A stretch of DNA of 64,000 nucleotides from Plumapathes pennacea (taxonomy: Eukaryota > Cnidaria > Anthozoa > Antipatharia > Myriopathidae). The stretch covers positions 1,183,501-1,247,500 of the forward strand of contig OZ038467.1 of the NCBI GenBank assembly GCA_964036295.1, read 5' to 3'. The notes beneath the pieces were generated by a model, which was not told the DNA's origin, ran no database searches, and worked only from the letters and a program-made list of their open reading frames with translations. The position numbers were made by a program, and so were the translations under genes. Below are positions 35,001 through 46,317 of this stretch, one piece after another (within the stretch, counting starts at the first letter, position 1; each line of letters begins with the position of its first letter).

Positions 35001-38000
35001 ACAAACTCTTATGATCTAAAGCAATCTTCTCTTGAAACGTGATCTGACTCGACGCGCACTTATTCAATTACTGTAAGCGGATGCTTCATTCAACTGTCAG
35101 TTTCTAACTCCAGGTAATATAAGCTTACATTTCAGCCAAAATAAAGCACTCGGTGTTCCTCAAACTTCACTGCGTTTTCAAACTTTTCTGGAAAACCATT
35201 ACGTGTAGAATTAGAAAACCGCATTCAGACAATCCCGGACAAAATGTGTTGACACATGCTCTAAATGTCGTACTTTTGTCAAAACTACCATGCTGTGAGT
35301 CATCCAGTTCCAAAAGAAACTGCTTTAATCACCCCCCTCCCCGTATCAATGTTGTAGCTTGAATTTGGAAGAGTTCCGGTAAGACTTTGACGGAAAACCG
35401 TTGCTAAATAATTAATTGGGGAGAATGTGTCAACACTTTTGTCTTGGAGATTGTAGTCTCTCACCTGAGAATGGAAAACTTGAAATTTCGTATTTTCTGA
35501 CGGAAAATTGATCAAACGCTTAAGAATGATCAAAACATCATCCTATCTGTTCCTCAAACTTCACTGCGTTTTCAAACTTCTTCTGGTTGAGAGAATCTAA
35601 ACAAGAATCTAAACAAGAAAAACTTTGTTTTTCTCGTGCAGTTTGATGACCGGTTGGTTGACCAGCAGTTTCGAAATCTGCGGCTTGATCCTGATCCCGC
35701 TGGTCAGCTATACTGGAGGCTCACGCAAGAAGCCGGTCTTCTGTGGAGTCGGTCTTTTCACAATGGGTGTTGGATTTTTCGTGATGCTCCTTCCGCACGT
35801 GTTGAGTGATAAATACCAAGCAGGACAAGTTTCAGCTAATGTCTCTGGTGTCGCTCTGTGTGCCGCAAATCAGACGAGTTCCATCACAGAGGTTTGTGAT
35901 ATGAAATCCGTCACAGGAAACCTGTGGTACTACAGCCTCTTTGTTCTTGGAATGGTTCTTGCTGGAGCGGGGGACACGCCCATGTATGCTTTAGGCGTTC
36001 CTTATATGGACGAAAATGTAAAGCGGAAGGTGGCGCCGATGTACGTGGGAATCTTTGGTGCCAGCGGTATCTTGGGTACGTATTACTGTACATACGCGTA
36101 ATCAGCGGCTCACGTGACAGCCTGATTCCGGCATTTAGAAAGTATTTTAATTGATAATGTGAGTAAAATACTCAAGCGTGACTCACTTGCAGTGAAATAT
36201 CTGATAGACTTTGAAACAGTGATTGATGTGGAATTAGAAGCAGATTCCTCGAAGTTGCCGGTGCGGATTCAGACTGACGAGGACTCAACAACATTGCGTG
36301 ACAATAACTCATGCATGAATGTTGTGGAAAAACAGCTTTGAAACTCAAAATAGCCATCTTGACTCGAATACCAAGAGATATAAAACTTGCGTCCTGATCT
36401 TGAGTGTAGATCCTGGTTTTGTGGGGAAAAGATGTCTCACTGTGTCTTTCTCTTCGTCCCTCTTTCTCGTTATTCTCATTATTAATGGACAGGCGCTGTA
36501 GTTGGTTTTGTGGTCATTTTCCTATCTCTATCGATTTTCGTCGACATTGGTGTGGAAACGTCACTGACACAGCAAGACCAGCGCTGGGTGGGAGCCTGGT
36601 GGCTAGGGTTTGCCATATTTGGCGCACTGTGTGCGTTCTGGAGTTTGTGGCTGCTGGGATTTCCCAAAGAGTTCCCTGGCACCAAAGAACGCCGGGAAAT
36701 AGAAATGAAGGATATTATCAACAAGGTAGGTGTAGTTTACCCATTCGCAGAACTTTTCAACATTTGAACAAAAATTAGGAATACGTCACTCAGACGTAAG
36801 GTCGGGCTTCCTTATAAGGAATGCTATCTTTAATTCATTTGTTCGGAAATTGAATAACAGGGCTTGTGTATAGATCAGTTCAAGTGTTGGTTATATGGGA
36901 ACTACGGCCCGGCTACAAATTCCTCCCTCTCCTTCCCCTAAAAGCTTGCAATTCCACTCTTTCTCTCGACGCTCTTTATTTCCTGTTTTTCTTATTTTAA
37001 CAAGTCTTACAGATGCCGTGCAACTGTGGCGGCTATAGGTCTGACAATTTCATTGCCCATTGCTTTAAATGGACTGCCTACTTTTGATAGAGGAAACCAA
37101 TCTGTTTCTTGAATGAATAATTATTAGACAGTAGCTTTTTCGCACTATACATATGTTTTCTTTGTTTTTGTGTTTTTTTTTTTTTCTCCAGGAGGTTCGC
37201 GATGAAGAAGGCTATTCTAAGCTGTCAGATATCCTGAAAGCCACCAAACTGGTATTTTCTCGGCTGCCATTTGTCACTATTACTCTAGGAGGGTGTATGG
37301 ATCACTTTATTATCTCTTCTACGGTTGCCTTCATGCCTAAAATCCTTCAATCTAAGTTCAGATTGCTCCCTGGTAGCGCGGCAATATTATACGGTTGTGT
37401 GGGCATCCCTGCTGCACTTCTGGGAAATCTTCTAGGTGAGCATAGAGAGAGAGGAGCCTAAAATCATTACTTCCACCAAAACAATGCAAGATTCAGCGCA
37501 ATTCATACCTGGTTTCCCAAGTCCTTGGCGTTGTATATCAAATTGTTGCGATGGGTTGAAGTTTACTTTCTTTTGTCGTCTTTCAGGAGCCTACGTCAAT
37601 AAAAGGTTGAACCTCAGTATGCGAGGAGCGGCCAAAATGTGTTTCATTGTCGGCATCTTTGGATTTCTCACCTCCTGTCTTTTCTACGTCAACTGTGATC
37701 AGGTCGAGATTGTTGGTGTAAACCAGCCGTACATAAACAGGTATTGTGCTCCTCTCAGATCTGATAATCATTAGAAATAATTTGGGTGGCTGTTTATGAT
37801 TGTTTGTAAAAGTAATTGTGTTTGCCTCAGTGTAGTTGCAGTTTAGAAGCCAAAGCAATATTCTAAGATGTGCTTTGCTGTCTTGACATTTCTTTAGAGA
37901 ATTATTACGCCTTGTACTGTAGGATTGCGAGGATAACACACTTTTTTGTTTAGTTCGTCACCAAACGGCTTGTCTTCGCCGTGTAACAGTGTGTGTGACT

Positions 38001-39139
38001 GTTCTGGGGTGTCATACAGCCCTGTGTGTGCTGAGGGATACACTTACTTCTCCCCGTGTCACGCCGGTTGCACCGTCGCAAACACAAGTCGGGTAAGGAG
38101 TGGAGTCTCGAGGAATTAACTTAGAAACTATCTGAAGCGCTGTCAGATGGAAATTTATCTTATCGCGTTCGATCTTTCTCTTTCCAGTCCTACTCTAACT
38201 GCTCTTGTGTGGTCACCAAGAGTGAGGCATGGGGCGAGGCCAATGCTGGAGCATGTGGTGTGAAGTGTGGAGTGAAACTTATTATTTTTATGGTGTTGTT
38301 GCTCCTGCTTGGGTTCTTCATTTTCTTCAAAGCTACACCTGCAATCGTTGTTACTCTCCGGTAAGAAATTTTGTAGACAGACAGACACTGGCAAAGAACA
38401 AAACAGACAAACTGACAGACAATGTCAGGTAGACAGTGCAATTTTAGAAATTTAGAAATATGTCGTTTGCAAACGTTTTGGAGTATTGCATGTTTGGTTT
38501 ACATGTCACAGTTGTTTGAAGGACTTTCCGATTGGTCTCGTGATCATCATCAAAAGGACGCGCATGCGCTATGGCTCTTACTCAGCGATGGTTTCTTTTT
38601 GACTTGTAGGAGCGTTCCGTTGGCTCAGCGGTCTTACGCTGTGGGAATTCAGAAGATTTTTGCACTTATTCTGGGAGCCATCCCTGGTCCTATTGTCATG
38701 GGAAGTTTGATCGACAGGACTTGCATTTTGTGGAACAGCAGGTAAAGTACAATGTAGTTTCGCCGGACAAGATGGGATTTTGCTCGTGGTCTGTCTTCGT
38801 TTTGTTTCTTGGTTCAATTAAAATCCATTTTTGTTTAGTTTTAGTTCTCTGATTTTTTCGTTCTTTTCTTGTTATATTTCTTTGTCTCTAGTTGGCCTGC
38901 TTGTTTTTCTGTCTTTTATCTCTCTCAGTAGTTGTGATTGCTTTATTCTTTTTGATAATGTCTTGTTTGTCAACAGTTGCGGTACAAAGAGCAATTGTTT
39001 GGAGTACGACACTACACAGCTGACTGTGGTTGTGATCTGCGTTTACGCAACCTGCAAGTTTATCAGCATGATCTTCTTCTTCGTCACTTGGCTCCTGTGT
39101 CGCAAACAATCAGACGACAAACTGACTCAAACCAAATAA
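32077..39139 (+). CDS. SLCO4-like: OATP/SLCO organic anion transporter, copy 3
   Basis: Exons: 32077-32261, 35642-36075, 36493-36725, 37192-37435, 37587-37740, 37954-38092, 38188-38360, 38610-38741 and 38977-39139; about 618 residues. ATGs at 32074 and 32077 are both in frame; 32077 has the better context (A at -3, G at +4) and matches the MADRS/MAEQR starts of copies 5 and 4. The signature is intact (DQRWVGAWW), and the Kazal-like loop and final helix are present. Exon 6 ends in CGG rather than CAG before GTAAGG, giving Arg where the others have Gln. Exons 3-9 with their introns and 3' flank are nearly identical to copy 2, marking a recent duplication, whereas part of exon 2 matches copy 5 better. 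Intron 1 (3.4 kb) carries several MITEs. Confidence 0.87.
32570..33194. mobile_element. Inverted-repeat DNA element in intron 1 of copy 3
   Basis: About 625 bp whose ends TGGTTCACGGCC and GGCCGTGAACCA are inverted copies bordered by TA (TTTA at left, TAAA at right). The paralogous intron of copy 2 reads straight through (near 16990), supporting insertion. Both sub-terminal regions contain ATGACGTCAT. The 151-residue open frame inside (32742-33197) has no transposase features. Confidence 0.65.
33861..33940. mobile_element. Short MITE, ACAATCCCGG family
   Basis: 80 bp with imperfect inverted ends: ACAATCCCGGACAAAATGTG at left and the complement of ACAATCTCGGACAAAAGTGT at right. Same family as 35229-35454 and 46821-47058. 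Confidence 0.6.
35155..35586 (+). repeat. Direct repeat of about 33 bp bracketing a MITE
   Basis: GTTCCTCAAACTTCACTGCG followed by TTTTCAAACTT occurs at about 35155-35187 and again at about 35550-35581, just before exon 2 of copy 3. The 395-bp interval contains the MITE at 35229-35454. Confidence 0.55.
35229..35454. mobile_element. MITE, ACAATCCCGG family
   Basis: 226 bp; the left end is identical to that of 33861-33940 over its first ~30 bases, and the right end is its imperfect inverted copy (TGTGTCAACACTTTTGTC...GAGATTGT). Confidence 0.6.
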
Positions 39140-39566
39140 TCCCACCTGTTTAACTCGGATCCCTTTTTTATGAGTAGCGAAGAAGAATTCAGATTCTTCG
39201 AGACCCCTTCCCTTTACGCGTCATTCATGTTGCCTTTAGTTACTCAAACCCCTCGTTTAGATATTCATAGTAAGTCAGTATAGTGTGTCGGCCGTTTATA
39301 AACACAGAGAATGTAATGCCATCTTCGTTGTTTTGTTTCACTGCATGTGGTGCGCGCTAAGTGCAGTCCTTTGTAAAATCTGGCTTGTATGTCGCACAAT
39401 CGTCAAATCAAATTCGCATTTTCATGTAAATGTCGCTCCGATTTATGCAACGAATTTAATTCAGGTGAATTTAATATCATGTCTGAATCCTCCGATGTTC
39501 TCAATGCTGTTGGCTATAGTTATTCATGTAAGGCCGATTTACACGGTGCGATTTGGGCCTATATAG
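39140..39566. other. 3' flank of OATP copy 3
   Basis: 39140-39385 matches the 3' flank of copy 2 (29979-30235). The remainder up to the gene fragment holds nothing recognisable. Confidence 0.5.
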
Positions 39567-40003
39567 CTGCTCTTGTGTAGTCACCAAGTGAGGTATGGGG
39601 CGAGGCCAATGCTGGTGCATGTGGCGTGAAATGTGGAGTAAAAGTTTTTTTTTTTATAGTGTTGTTGTTCCTGCTTAGGTTCTTCAGTTTTTTTAATACT
39701 ACACCTGCAATCTTTGTTATACTCTCCGGTGAGAAATGTTGTAGACAGACAGACACCGGTAAAAAAAAAAACAGACGAACTGACAAACAAAATTAGGTAT
39801 AGACAGTGTAATTTTAAAAAGCTGTCGTTTGCAAACGTTTTTGGAGTGTTGTATGTTTAGTTTACGTGTCACAGTTGATGGACTTTTCGATTGGTCACGT
39901 GATACATCAAAAGGACGCGCATGCGCTATGGCTCTTACTCAGCAATGGTTTCTTTTTGACTTGTGGGAGCGTTCCGTTGGCTCAGCGGCCTTACGCTGTG
40001 GGA
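39567..40003 (+). pseudogene. OATP 3' fragment: exon 7 and truncated exon 8
   Basis: 39567-39728 is a decayed exon 7: its start is missing, two bases are lost after CACCAAG, a T-run has expanded, and TA is inserted near GTTATACTCTCC. 39729-39966 matches the 249-bp intron 7 of copy 3. 39967-40003 is the first ~37 bases of exon 8, preceded by TTGTGG instead of the TTGTAG acceptor. Homology then stops and promoter sequence of copy 4 begins. This is the remnant of a sixth copy, cut at both ends. Confidence 0.82.
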
Positions 40004-40069
40004 CTTAAACATTTAAAAACAAGTGACGTAATAGAAGGAGCGGATAAAGTGCGGGAATTTGAATAGGCT

Positions 40070-40105
40070 CCTTGTTCAAGCTTACTCTTGCATGACAACT
40101 CCTTG
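40070..40105 (+). promoter_or_regulatory. Conserved promoter-proximal block, copy 4
   Basis: Identical over 36 bases to 32019-32054 upstream of copy 3. TTTATAAT follows at about 40117, 20-30 bases before the start codon. Confidence 0.55.
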
Positions 40106-40144
40106 TAAACTCCAACTCCGTGTTTATAATTACGTGCAGCATTG

Positions 40145-43100
40145 ATGGCGGAACAAAGAAGTTTCTCGTTCGGCTGGTTCAGATTCCGACCCAAATGGCT
40201 GCAGTTCCTCAATACTCCGAGATGGTTTTTGTTTTTCTTGTGTCAGTATTTCTTCACGCAGAGTATTATTATGTATGGCGTCTATCCTGGCTCGATCAGT
40301 ACTATTGAACGGCGGTTTGGCTTCACAAGGTGCGTATTACAAATCAAAGTTGTTTGTCATGCAGCATTTCATGAAAGCTGCAGTAGATATTTAGGTGAAT
40401 TGTTTGCCACATCTGATCTGTGGACAATTTGACAGTGCGGATTTACTCAAATGATCAATATATATATTGCTACATCTTGACCTTCATGGTGACAATGTCG
40501 CCTGTTCAGCTCAAACAAAGGAACAACAAGCTTTGGCGGCGTCGATGCCTCAGGGTAAACATTGTTTAAACAAACAACAAATTCATTATTGAACCGTGGG
40601 AACATGCAATTGAAATGGGGGAAAAGATTCTCTCCGGGGAATGCTCGAATTATTGTACACACTCGGGTTTGATACAACCACGCAATTTACATTAATAATT
40701 AGAATGTCAGATTTGCGTTGCAGTATAATAACTCAGATCTCCCAAGAAATGGCTGTTCGTGTTTAAGTGAGAGGTTAGGTATAAGTCCTGGGCAACATTG
40801 CCAGGTATTTTGAAGGGGTTTACTGCAAGAATTGATCCTTTCACCCCCAACCTCAAAATGCAGATTCTCGGCTCGACCTCTTAAGGTGCCTCCGGAGTTT
40901 CATCGGGCGCACTCGTCCATGATAAACTCGTCGGAGCAAAATTAGTCTCAGCAAAATTGTCGGAGCAGAAGAGAAAGTCATGGCGAAATTTTGATGGTTT
41001 TATTACCTCCTCTCTTCTGCTCCGACGATTTTTCTGAAACTTGGTTAAGGTATGTATTAAGTCAATATAAGCTGGTTCCAGAAATTTAACGAAAATATAC
41101 CACCAAAATTTTTCACTGCGTGCGATTTTGTTCAAAAAGTGCTGCGCACTTAAGCTATATAATATTACTGAAAATATTTTTCCATAGGAATTTCATAAAA
41201 GCCAAAAAAGTTTTGATCCAAAGTTTGTCATGGACGATTGCGCCCGATGAAACTCCGGAGGCACCTAAAGAAAAATAAATGCACGAGTTATGTAACGAGA
41301 ATTCAACCAGCTCAGAGAGATCAACCAGCTTTTATCTAAGCAAGTTATACCAAGTTCTCCGCACTGTACGATATTATCTCTAGTTGGAAACTAATAATAA
41401 TAATAATAATAAAGACTTTATTTGAGTGTCAGAAAGTATATAGCTGAAGGGTAATCAACTAATTGGGGACACTGAAAGAGAAAGTTGAAGCTGATCACTT
41501 TTGGGAGTGAGTTAACAAATTATCTGCTTGCAGCTTGATGACCGGTTGGTTGACCAGCAGTTTCGACATCTGCGCCTTGATCCTAACTCCGCTGGTCAGC
41601 TATATTGGAGGCTCGCGCAAGAAGCCGGTCTTCTGTGGAATCGGTCTTTTCACTATGGCTCTGGGATTTTTCGTGTTCCTTCTTCCGCACTTGTTCAGTG
41701 AGAATTACCAAGCGGGACAAGTTTCAGCTACTGTCTCTGGTGTCGCTCTGTGTGCCGCAAATCAGACTAATTCCAGCACAGAGGTTTGCGATGAGGAATC
41801 CGTCACAGGAAATTTGTGGTACTACAGCCTCTTCATTCTTGGAATGGTTCTTGCTGGAGCGGGGGCCACGCCCATGTATGCTTTAGGCGTTCCTTATATG
41901 GACGAAAATGTGAAACCGAAGGTGCTGCCAATGTACGTTGGAGTTTTTGAGGCCAGCGGTATCTTGGGTGTGTATATTGTATCTTGGAATATTATACTTA
42001 TTACAACGATTAAGGAACCTTTTGTCTGTCAAATATCTGTAAACGCTTGGTGGCGTTAGAGTTTTGTTTCTGCGTTTGTTTTTCAGTGGTTGTACCTCTT
42101 ACAACATCCTGGGCCAGACATAAGCAAAGGCTTTATTGAAACCAGGCTGTCGTGATTCACCTCTTCCCATCCCTTGCCATTTCTTTGTCATTCCTTTCGT
42201 TTCCTTGTCATTCCAAGCTGAATTGAGATACGTGAAACTAATTACTATTATCCGCGAAGCCACTTTCACAATCGTATACAGTTGGAGGCTGGATGATTCT
42301 TGCGGGGCCACCTGGTGATCAAAATTAGCGGGCACAGTAAAGAACCTTTCCATTGGGCATATAAATGCAATTATACTGTTAGCTATTGCTCATGAGTGTG
42401 AAAGTTTAGAAAAAGTGTCCCGAGAGGGTAGATCTTAGACGTGAGAAATTGATGTCCTTTTCTTGGTGATCACTGATTTTTTTCCTTTTCTTTGACAGGT
42501 GCTGTAGTTGGTTTTGTGGCCATTTTCCTGTTTCTTTCAATTTTTGTCAATCTCCGTGCACACACGTCACTCACACCGGAAGACCAGCGCTGGGTGGGGG
42601 CCTGGTGGCTAGGATTTGCCATATTTGGAGCGCTGTGTGCGTTTTGGAGTTTGTGGCTCCTGGGTTTCCCCAAAGTGCTCCCTGTCACCAGAGGACGCCG
42701 GGAAATAGAAATGGCGGATAACAATATGAGAAATGTAGGCTCATATCACAAAATAACATCAGAACCAAATGTGCTTACAATACGATGTGATTTTGCAACG
42801 GATCTTTCTAGTGAAATCTAATTTTCACACATCCAGAATTGAGCAAAGACGTAAAAGTGAACTTGAACCAGTTCTAATTTCTTCACTCAAATATGTACTA
42901 AACGTACTTTAAACTCTACCTGTATTAAGCGAGCACTTTTCCACTACAGGTTTGACTGCATGTATTGTTCCTTTATTAAATACCCAACGTAAAGAAACGC
43001 CATTTAGTCACTCTCTTTTCTTTTTTCGCAGGAGATTCTCGAAGGATACTACAGACTTTCAGATATCCCAAAAGCCACCAAACTGGTATTTTCCCAGCTG

Positions 43101-46100
43101 TCGTTTGTCACTATTACTCTGGGAGCATGTATGGAATACTTGGTGGTTTCTTCTTCAGTTGCGTTCATGCCTAAAATCCTTCAGTTTAAGTTCAGAATGC
43201 TCCCTGGTAGCGCGGCAATATTGTACGGCTTTGTCACTATCCCTGCCGCTCTTCTAGGAGAAGTTATAGGTGAGAATAGGTGATAGAACTTACGACGCAA
43301 TTGAGATGAAAATGCGGCTTTAGCTAGTACCGCGTAGCTAGTCTCTTAATGCTCCGTACTGTCTGTTCATTAGGGTGATGGGATTTGTTGACATTTACTT
43401 TGTTTTGCTGTTTCTCAGGAGCCTACATCGACTCCTGCAGGCTTTTTATTAGTCAGACTTCTCTTTTTCGTTGTTTTTCAGGGGCCTACATTAACAAAAG
43501 GTTAAACCTCAGCATGCGAGGAGCGGCCAAATTGTGTTTCATCGTCGCCATCTGTTCAGTCTTGAGTTCTTGTCTTCTCTACATCAACTGTGATCAGGTC
43601 GAGATCGTCGGTGTCAACCAGCCGTACATCAACAGGTACCTGAGTTCTCCCACGATCTCTAGGATTGACTCTACCTGGGGCCGGTTTTTCACAGCACGAT
43701 TAGGCTAATCTTGGATTAGGTCTAAACTTTCTTGTCATTTATAAGCCTCCGCAAAATGTGAAGGTTTCGTCCTGCAACGACTTCCTTCATACGTCTAGAA
43801 CAAGCTTCTTAATCCATGTTCAAACGAAACCTTGCTGTTTATTGACAGAGAGGTCTAGAGAAAGAATTTCGTTAATCCTGCTTTCGAACATCCAGGCCCT
43901 GGGTTTGATAAGCGCTCTGTTTTGTTTATTCGGCCGTAATGCAGTTTTGATGGATTGCATTGCAAATGATACTTCTTTTAAAAGAACTTTCTTGAGCCTT
44001 CATGTTGATTATCGAAAATATCACTTTTTTTGTTGTTTAGTTCGTCACCAGATGGCTTGTCTTCGCCGTGTAACAGTGTGTGTGACTGCTCTGGGGTGTC
44101 ATACGGCCCTGTGTGTGCTGAGGGATACACTTACTTCTCCCCGTGTCACGCCGGTTGCACCTCCGCAAATACAAGCCAGGTAAGGAGTGCAGCCGCGTTG
44201 AAAAAAAAAGAGAAAAAAAGCAAATAAGCAAACAAACAAACAAACAAACAAGTAAAACCTCTCTGTAGCCCTATAGAAATGGATACGAGATAAATGAGGT
44301 CAAATTCCAGCTGTGGCATGATAACCAACTGCTATGAGCCACTTTCACAGTCATGCGCAGTTCGCGAAGCGCAGATTTTCTGTTGGGCCACCAGACGATA
44401 AAACGTGGCGAGCAGATTGTATAACTTATTCTATGGTTCTGCTGCAATTATATAGACACAAATCCAAGCTCAGCAGAGAGATTTACTTGACAGACACTCG
44501 TTTATGTGTTTTCTAGTGCGCATGATTGTGGAAGTGGCTTATTTGAATGTACTCATTGATATGTTTTATTAGGAGCCCAGACATTTACTTTTACTTTTGA
44601 GAATTTGCCTTTGGATGTGAAAGGAGTAAGTCGCACTAAACCTTGTAATTTCTTCGACACAAGATTCATATTTTAAGGAAATTGGGTTTTGTCAGAGAGG
44701 TTCGTGAGACTGTATTTAACATCTCTGGGCTAGTTCGGAAAAATACTCTCCATGCAAGCTCTCATCACGTTCGATCTTTCTCTCTTTAGTCCTACTCCAA
44801 CTGTTCTTGTGTGGTCACCAAGAGTGAGGCATGGGGCGAGACCATTGCTGGTGCCTGTGGCGTGAACTGTGGAGTGAAACATATTTTGTTTATGGTGGTG
44901 GTTTTCCTGGTTTCATTCTTTACCTTTTTCCACTATACATCTGGAGTCGTCGTAACTCTCCGGTAAGAAATGCTGTGCAGTCATATGTTCAAAAGCATTG
45001 TTTTTTTCAGGGATCTGTTCTTATATTTGACCTTGCGTGCTTCAGTCGGTCTCAGTCCTCCTCCCTACCCTGCCGTCTGATCGCTCCACCAATCATCATC
45101 AAATTAGCATACGGTACCTGCTGGTTTCCTTCTGACTTGCAGGAGCATTCCTCTGAGTCAGCGGTCTTACGCTGTCGGCCTTCAGCTTATTTTGGTGCGT
45201 CTTCTGGGAGCCATTCCTGGTCCTATTGTGATGGGAAGCTTGATTGACAGGACGTGTATCTTGTGGAACATCAGGTGGGTAGAATTAGTGTGTCGTTGGC
45301 GTGCTGACAGGGTCGGAATGCTGCCCTTATGATTTCACCTTGTGCCCATTTCGTGCTGTTCATGAGTTCCTCATTATTCACTCGTATTAATTTCAGTCTC
45401 GTATCCGTATGTCTGTTGCATTACCTCAGTTTCTGTTTTTGTCTTCTTTCAAAGTAAATTTTATTTACCCTATTTCTTACATTGTTCTATTTGTTACAAT
45501 TTTTGATTGTGATAGATCGGAACAGGAACTCCAGGAAACCCTAATGGGCTTAGCGAGGAGAGCCCCCGTTTACAGTTCTAATAATACAACAGTATGACTA
45601 TCGTAGTCATTAATTTAACATAAATGTAATATAACTATGACGCATCAAATATTTCTTCCCGCGCGTGATTGGTGGAATCGTGACACGTGACCGAATAACG
45701 TCCGCTCCTGAGCTGAGCGGACGCTATTAGCAAATAGCCGCCGCCTGGCGAACTATCGCTGTTTATTGATAATATCCAAACACAGTTTCATCTCTTTAAT
45801 CACAAAAAACATAACGAGATGACTACCGAGAAGACATCAATTCATTGGTCAAAAAAGCTGAAAACGCTTCACAGTCCCCGCGCCATTATTTGCGCTGCGA
45901 GAGGAAATATTTAAAGCATAATAAAGACAACAAACTAGTTTCCTTTTTATATATTCAAATTTGTTAATTAATAGATGTAAAATGTAAGTTTTTAAATTCA
46001 GTTAGGGTTAGGGTTGGGGTTATTTTCTGTCTTTCCTCGCTTTCTATCCCTCTGACTCACCCTTCTGTCGTTTTCTGTTCTTGTCTTTCTTCTTTGTGAT

Positions 46101-46317
46101 ACTCTGTCTTTCCTTTCTTGTCAACAGTTGCGGTACAAAGAGCAGTTGCTTGGAGTACAACACTACACAGCTGACTGTGGTTGTGATCTGCCTTTTTGTA
46201 GCTTGCAAGTTTATCACCATGGTCTTCTTCTTTGTTACTTGGCTTCTGTGTCACAAAGAGCCTGACTACAAACCCGCAACCGATTTAAACCAAACAACCC
46301 GACCTGTTTACCTCTGA
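40145..46317 (+). CDS. SLCO4-like: OATP/SLCO organic anion transporter, copy 4
   Basis: Exons: 40145-40329, 41534-41967, 42499-42734, 43032-43269, 43482-43635, 44041-44179, 44790-44962, 45143-45274 and 46128-46317; about 626 residues. The start is ATG at 40145 (MAEQRSFSFGW). The signature is DQRWVGAWW; the Kazal-like loop lies in exons 6-7. Exon 3 is one codon longer than in copies 2/3 and exon 4 two codons shorter (EILEGYYRLSD against EVRDEEGYSKLSD), both in the cytoplasmic loop at that junction, with phase kept. The C-terminal tail is the longest of the array (KEPDYKPATDLNQTTRPVYL). A duplicated exon-5 start with its own acceptor lies 64 bases before the true exon 5. Intron 8 contains an insertion ending in TTAGGG-like repeats. 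Confidence 0.86.
40885..41265. mobile_element. PIF/Harbinger-like MITE
   Basis: 381 bp with about 40-bp inverted ends (GGTGCCTCCGGAGTTTCATC... at left, its complement at right, one or two mismatches) and a TAA duplication on each side (40882-40884, 41266-41268). A 3-bp TAA/TWA target suggests PIF/Harbinger. Located in intron 1 of copy 4; no coding capacity. Confidence 0.72.
41391..41412 (+). repeat. (TAA)n microsatellite
   Basis: Run of about seven TAA units in intron 1 of copy 4, followed by AAGACTTTATTTGAGTGTC. Such a tail can mark the 3' end of a truncated retroelement, but no retroelement sequence was recognised beside it. Confidence 0.6.
43418..43440 (+). other. Duplicated exon-5 start with a decoy splice acceptor
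   Basis: TTTCTCAG followed by GAGCCTACATCGACTCCTGC copies the acceptor and first codons of exon 5, then diverges; the complete exon 5 starts at 43482 after TTTTTCAG. Using the first acceptor would read into a different frame context, so it is probably a partial duplication, or a cryptic or alternative site. Confidence 0.65.
46002..46021 (+). repeat. Short telomere-like tract
   Basis: TTAGGGTTAGGGTTGGGGTT, about three units of the metazoan telomere repeat with one variant, at the right edge of an insertion (about 45535-46030) in intron 8 of copy 4. It may be a repair scar or chance. Confidence 0.5.

Noticed and set aside
43418-43440. First acceptor taken as the real start of exon 5 in copy 4
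   Set aside because: Only the acceptor at 43481 gives the 154-base exon and the NKRLNLSMRGAAK sequence shared by the other copies.
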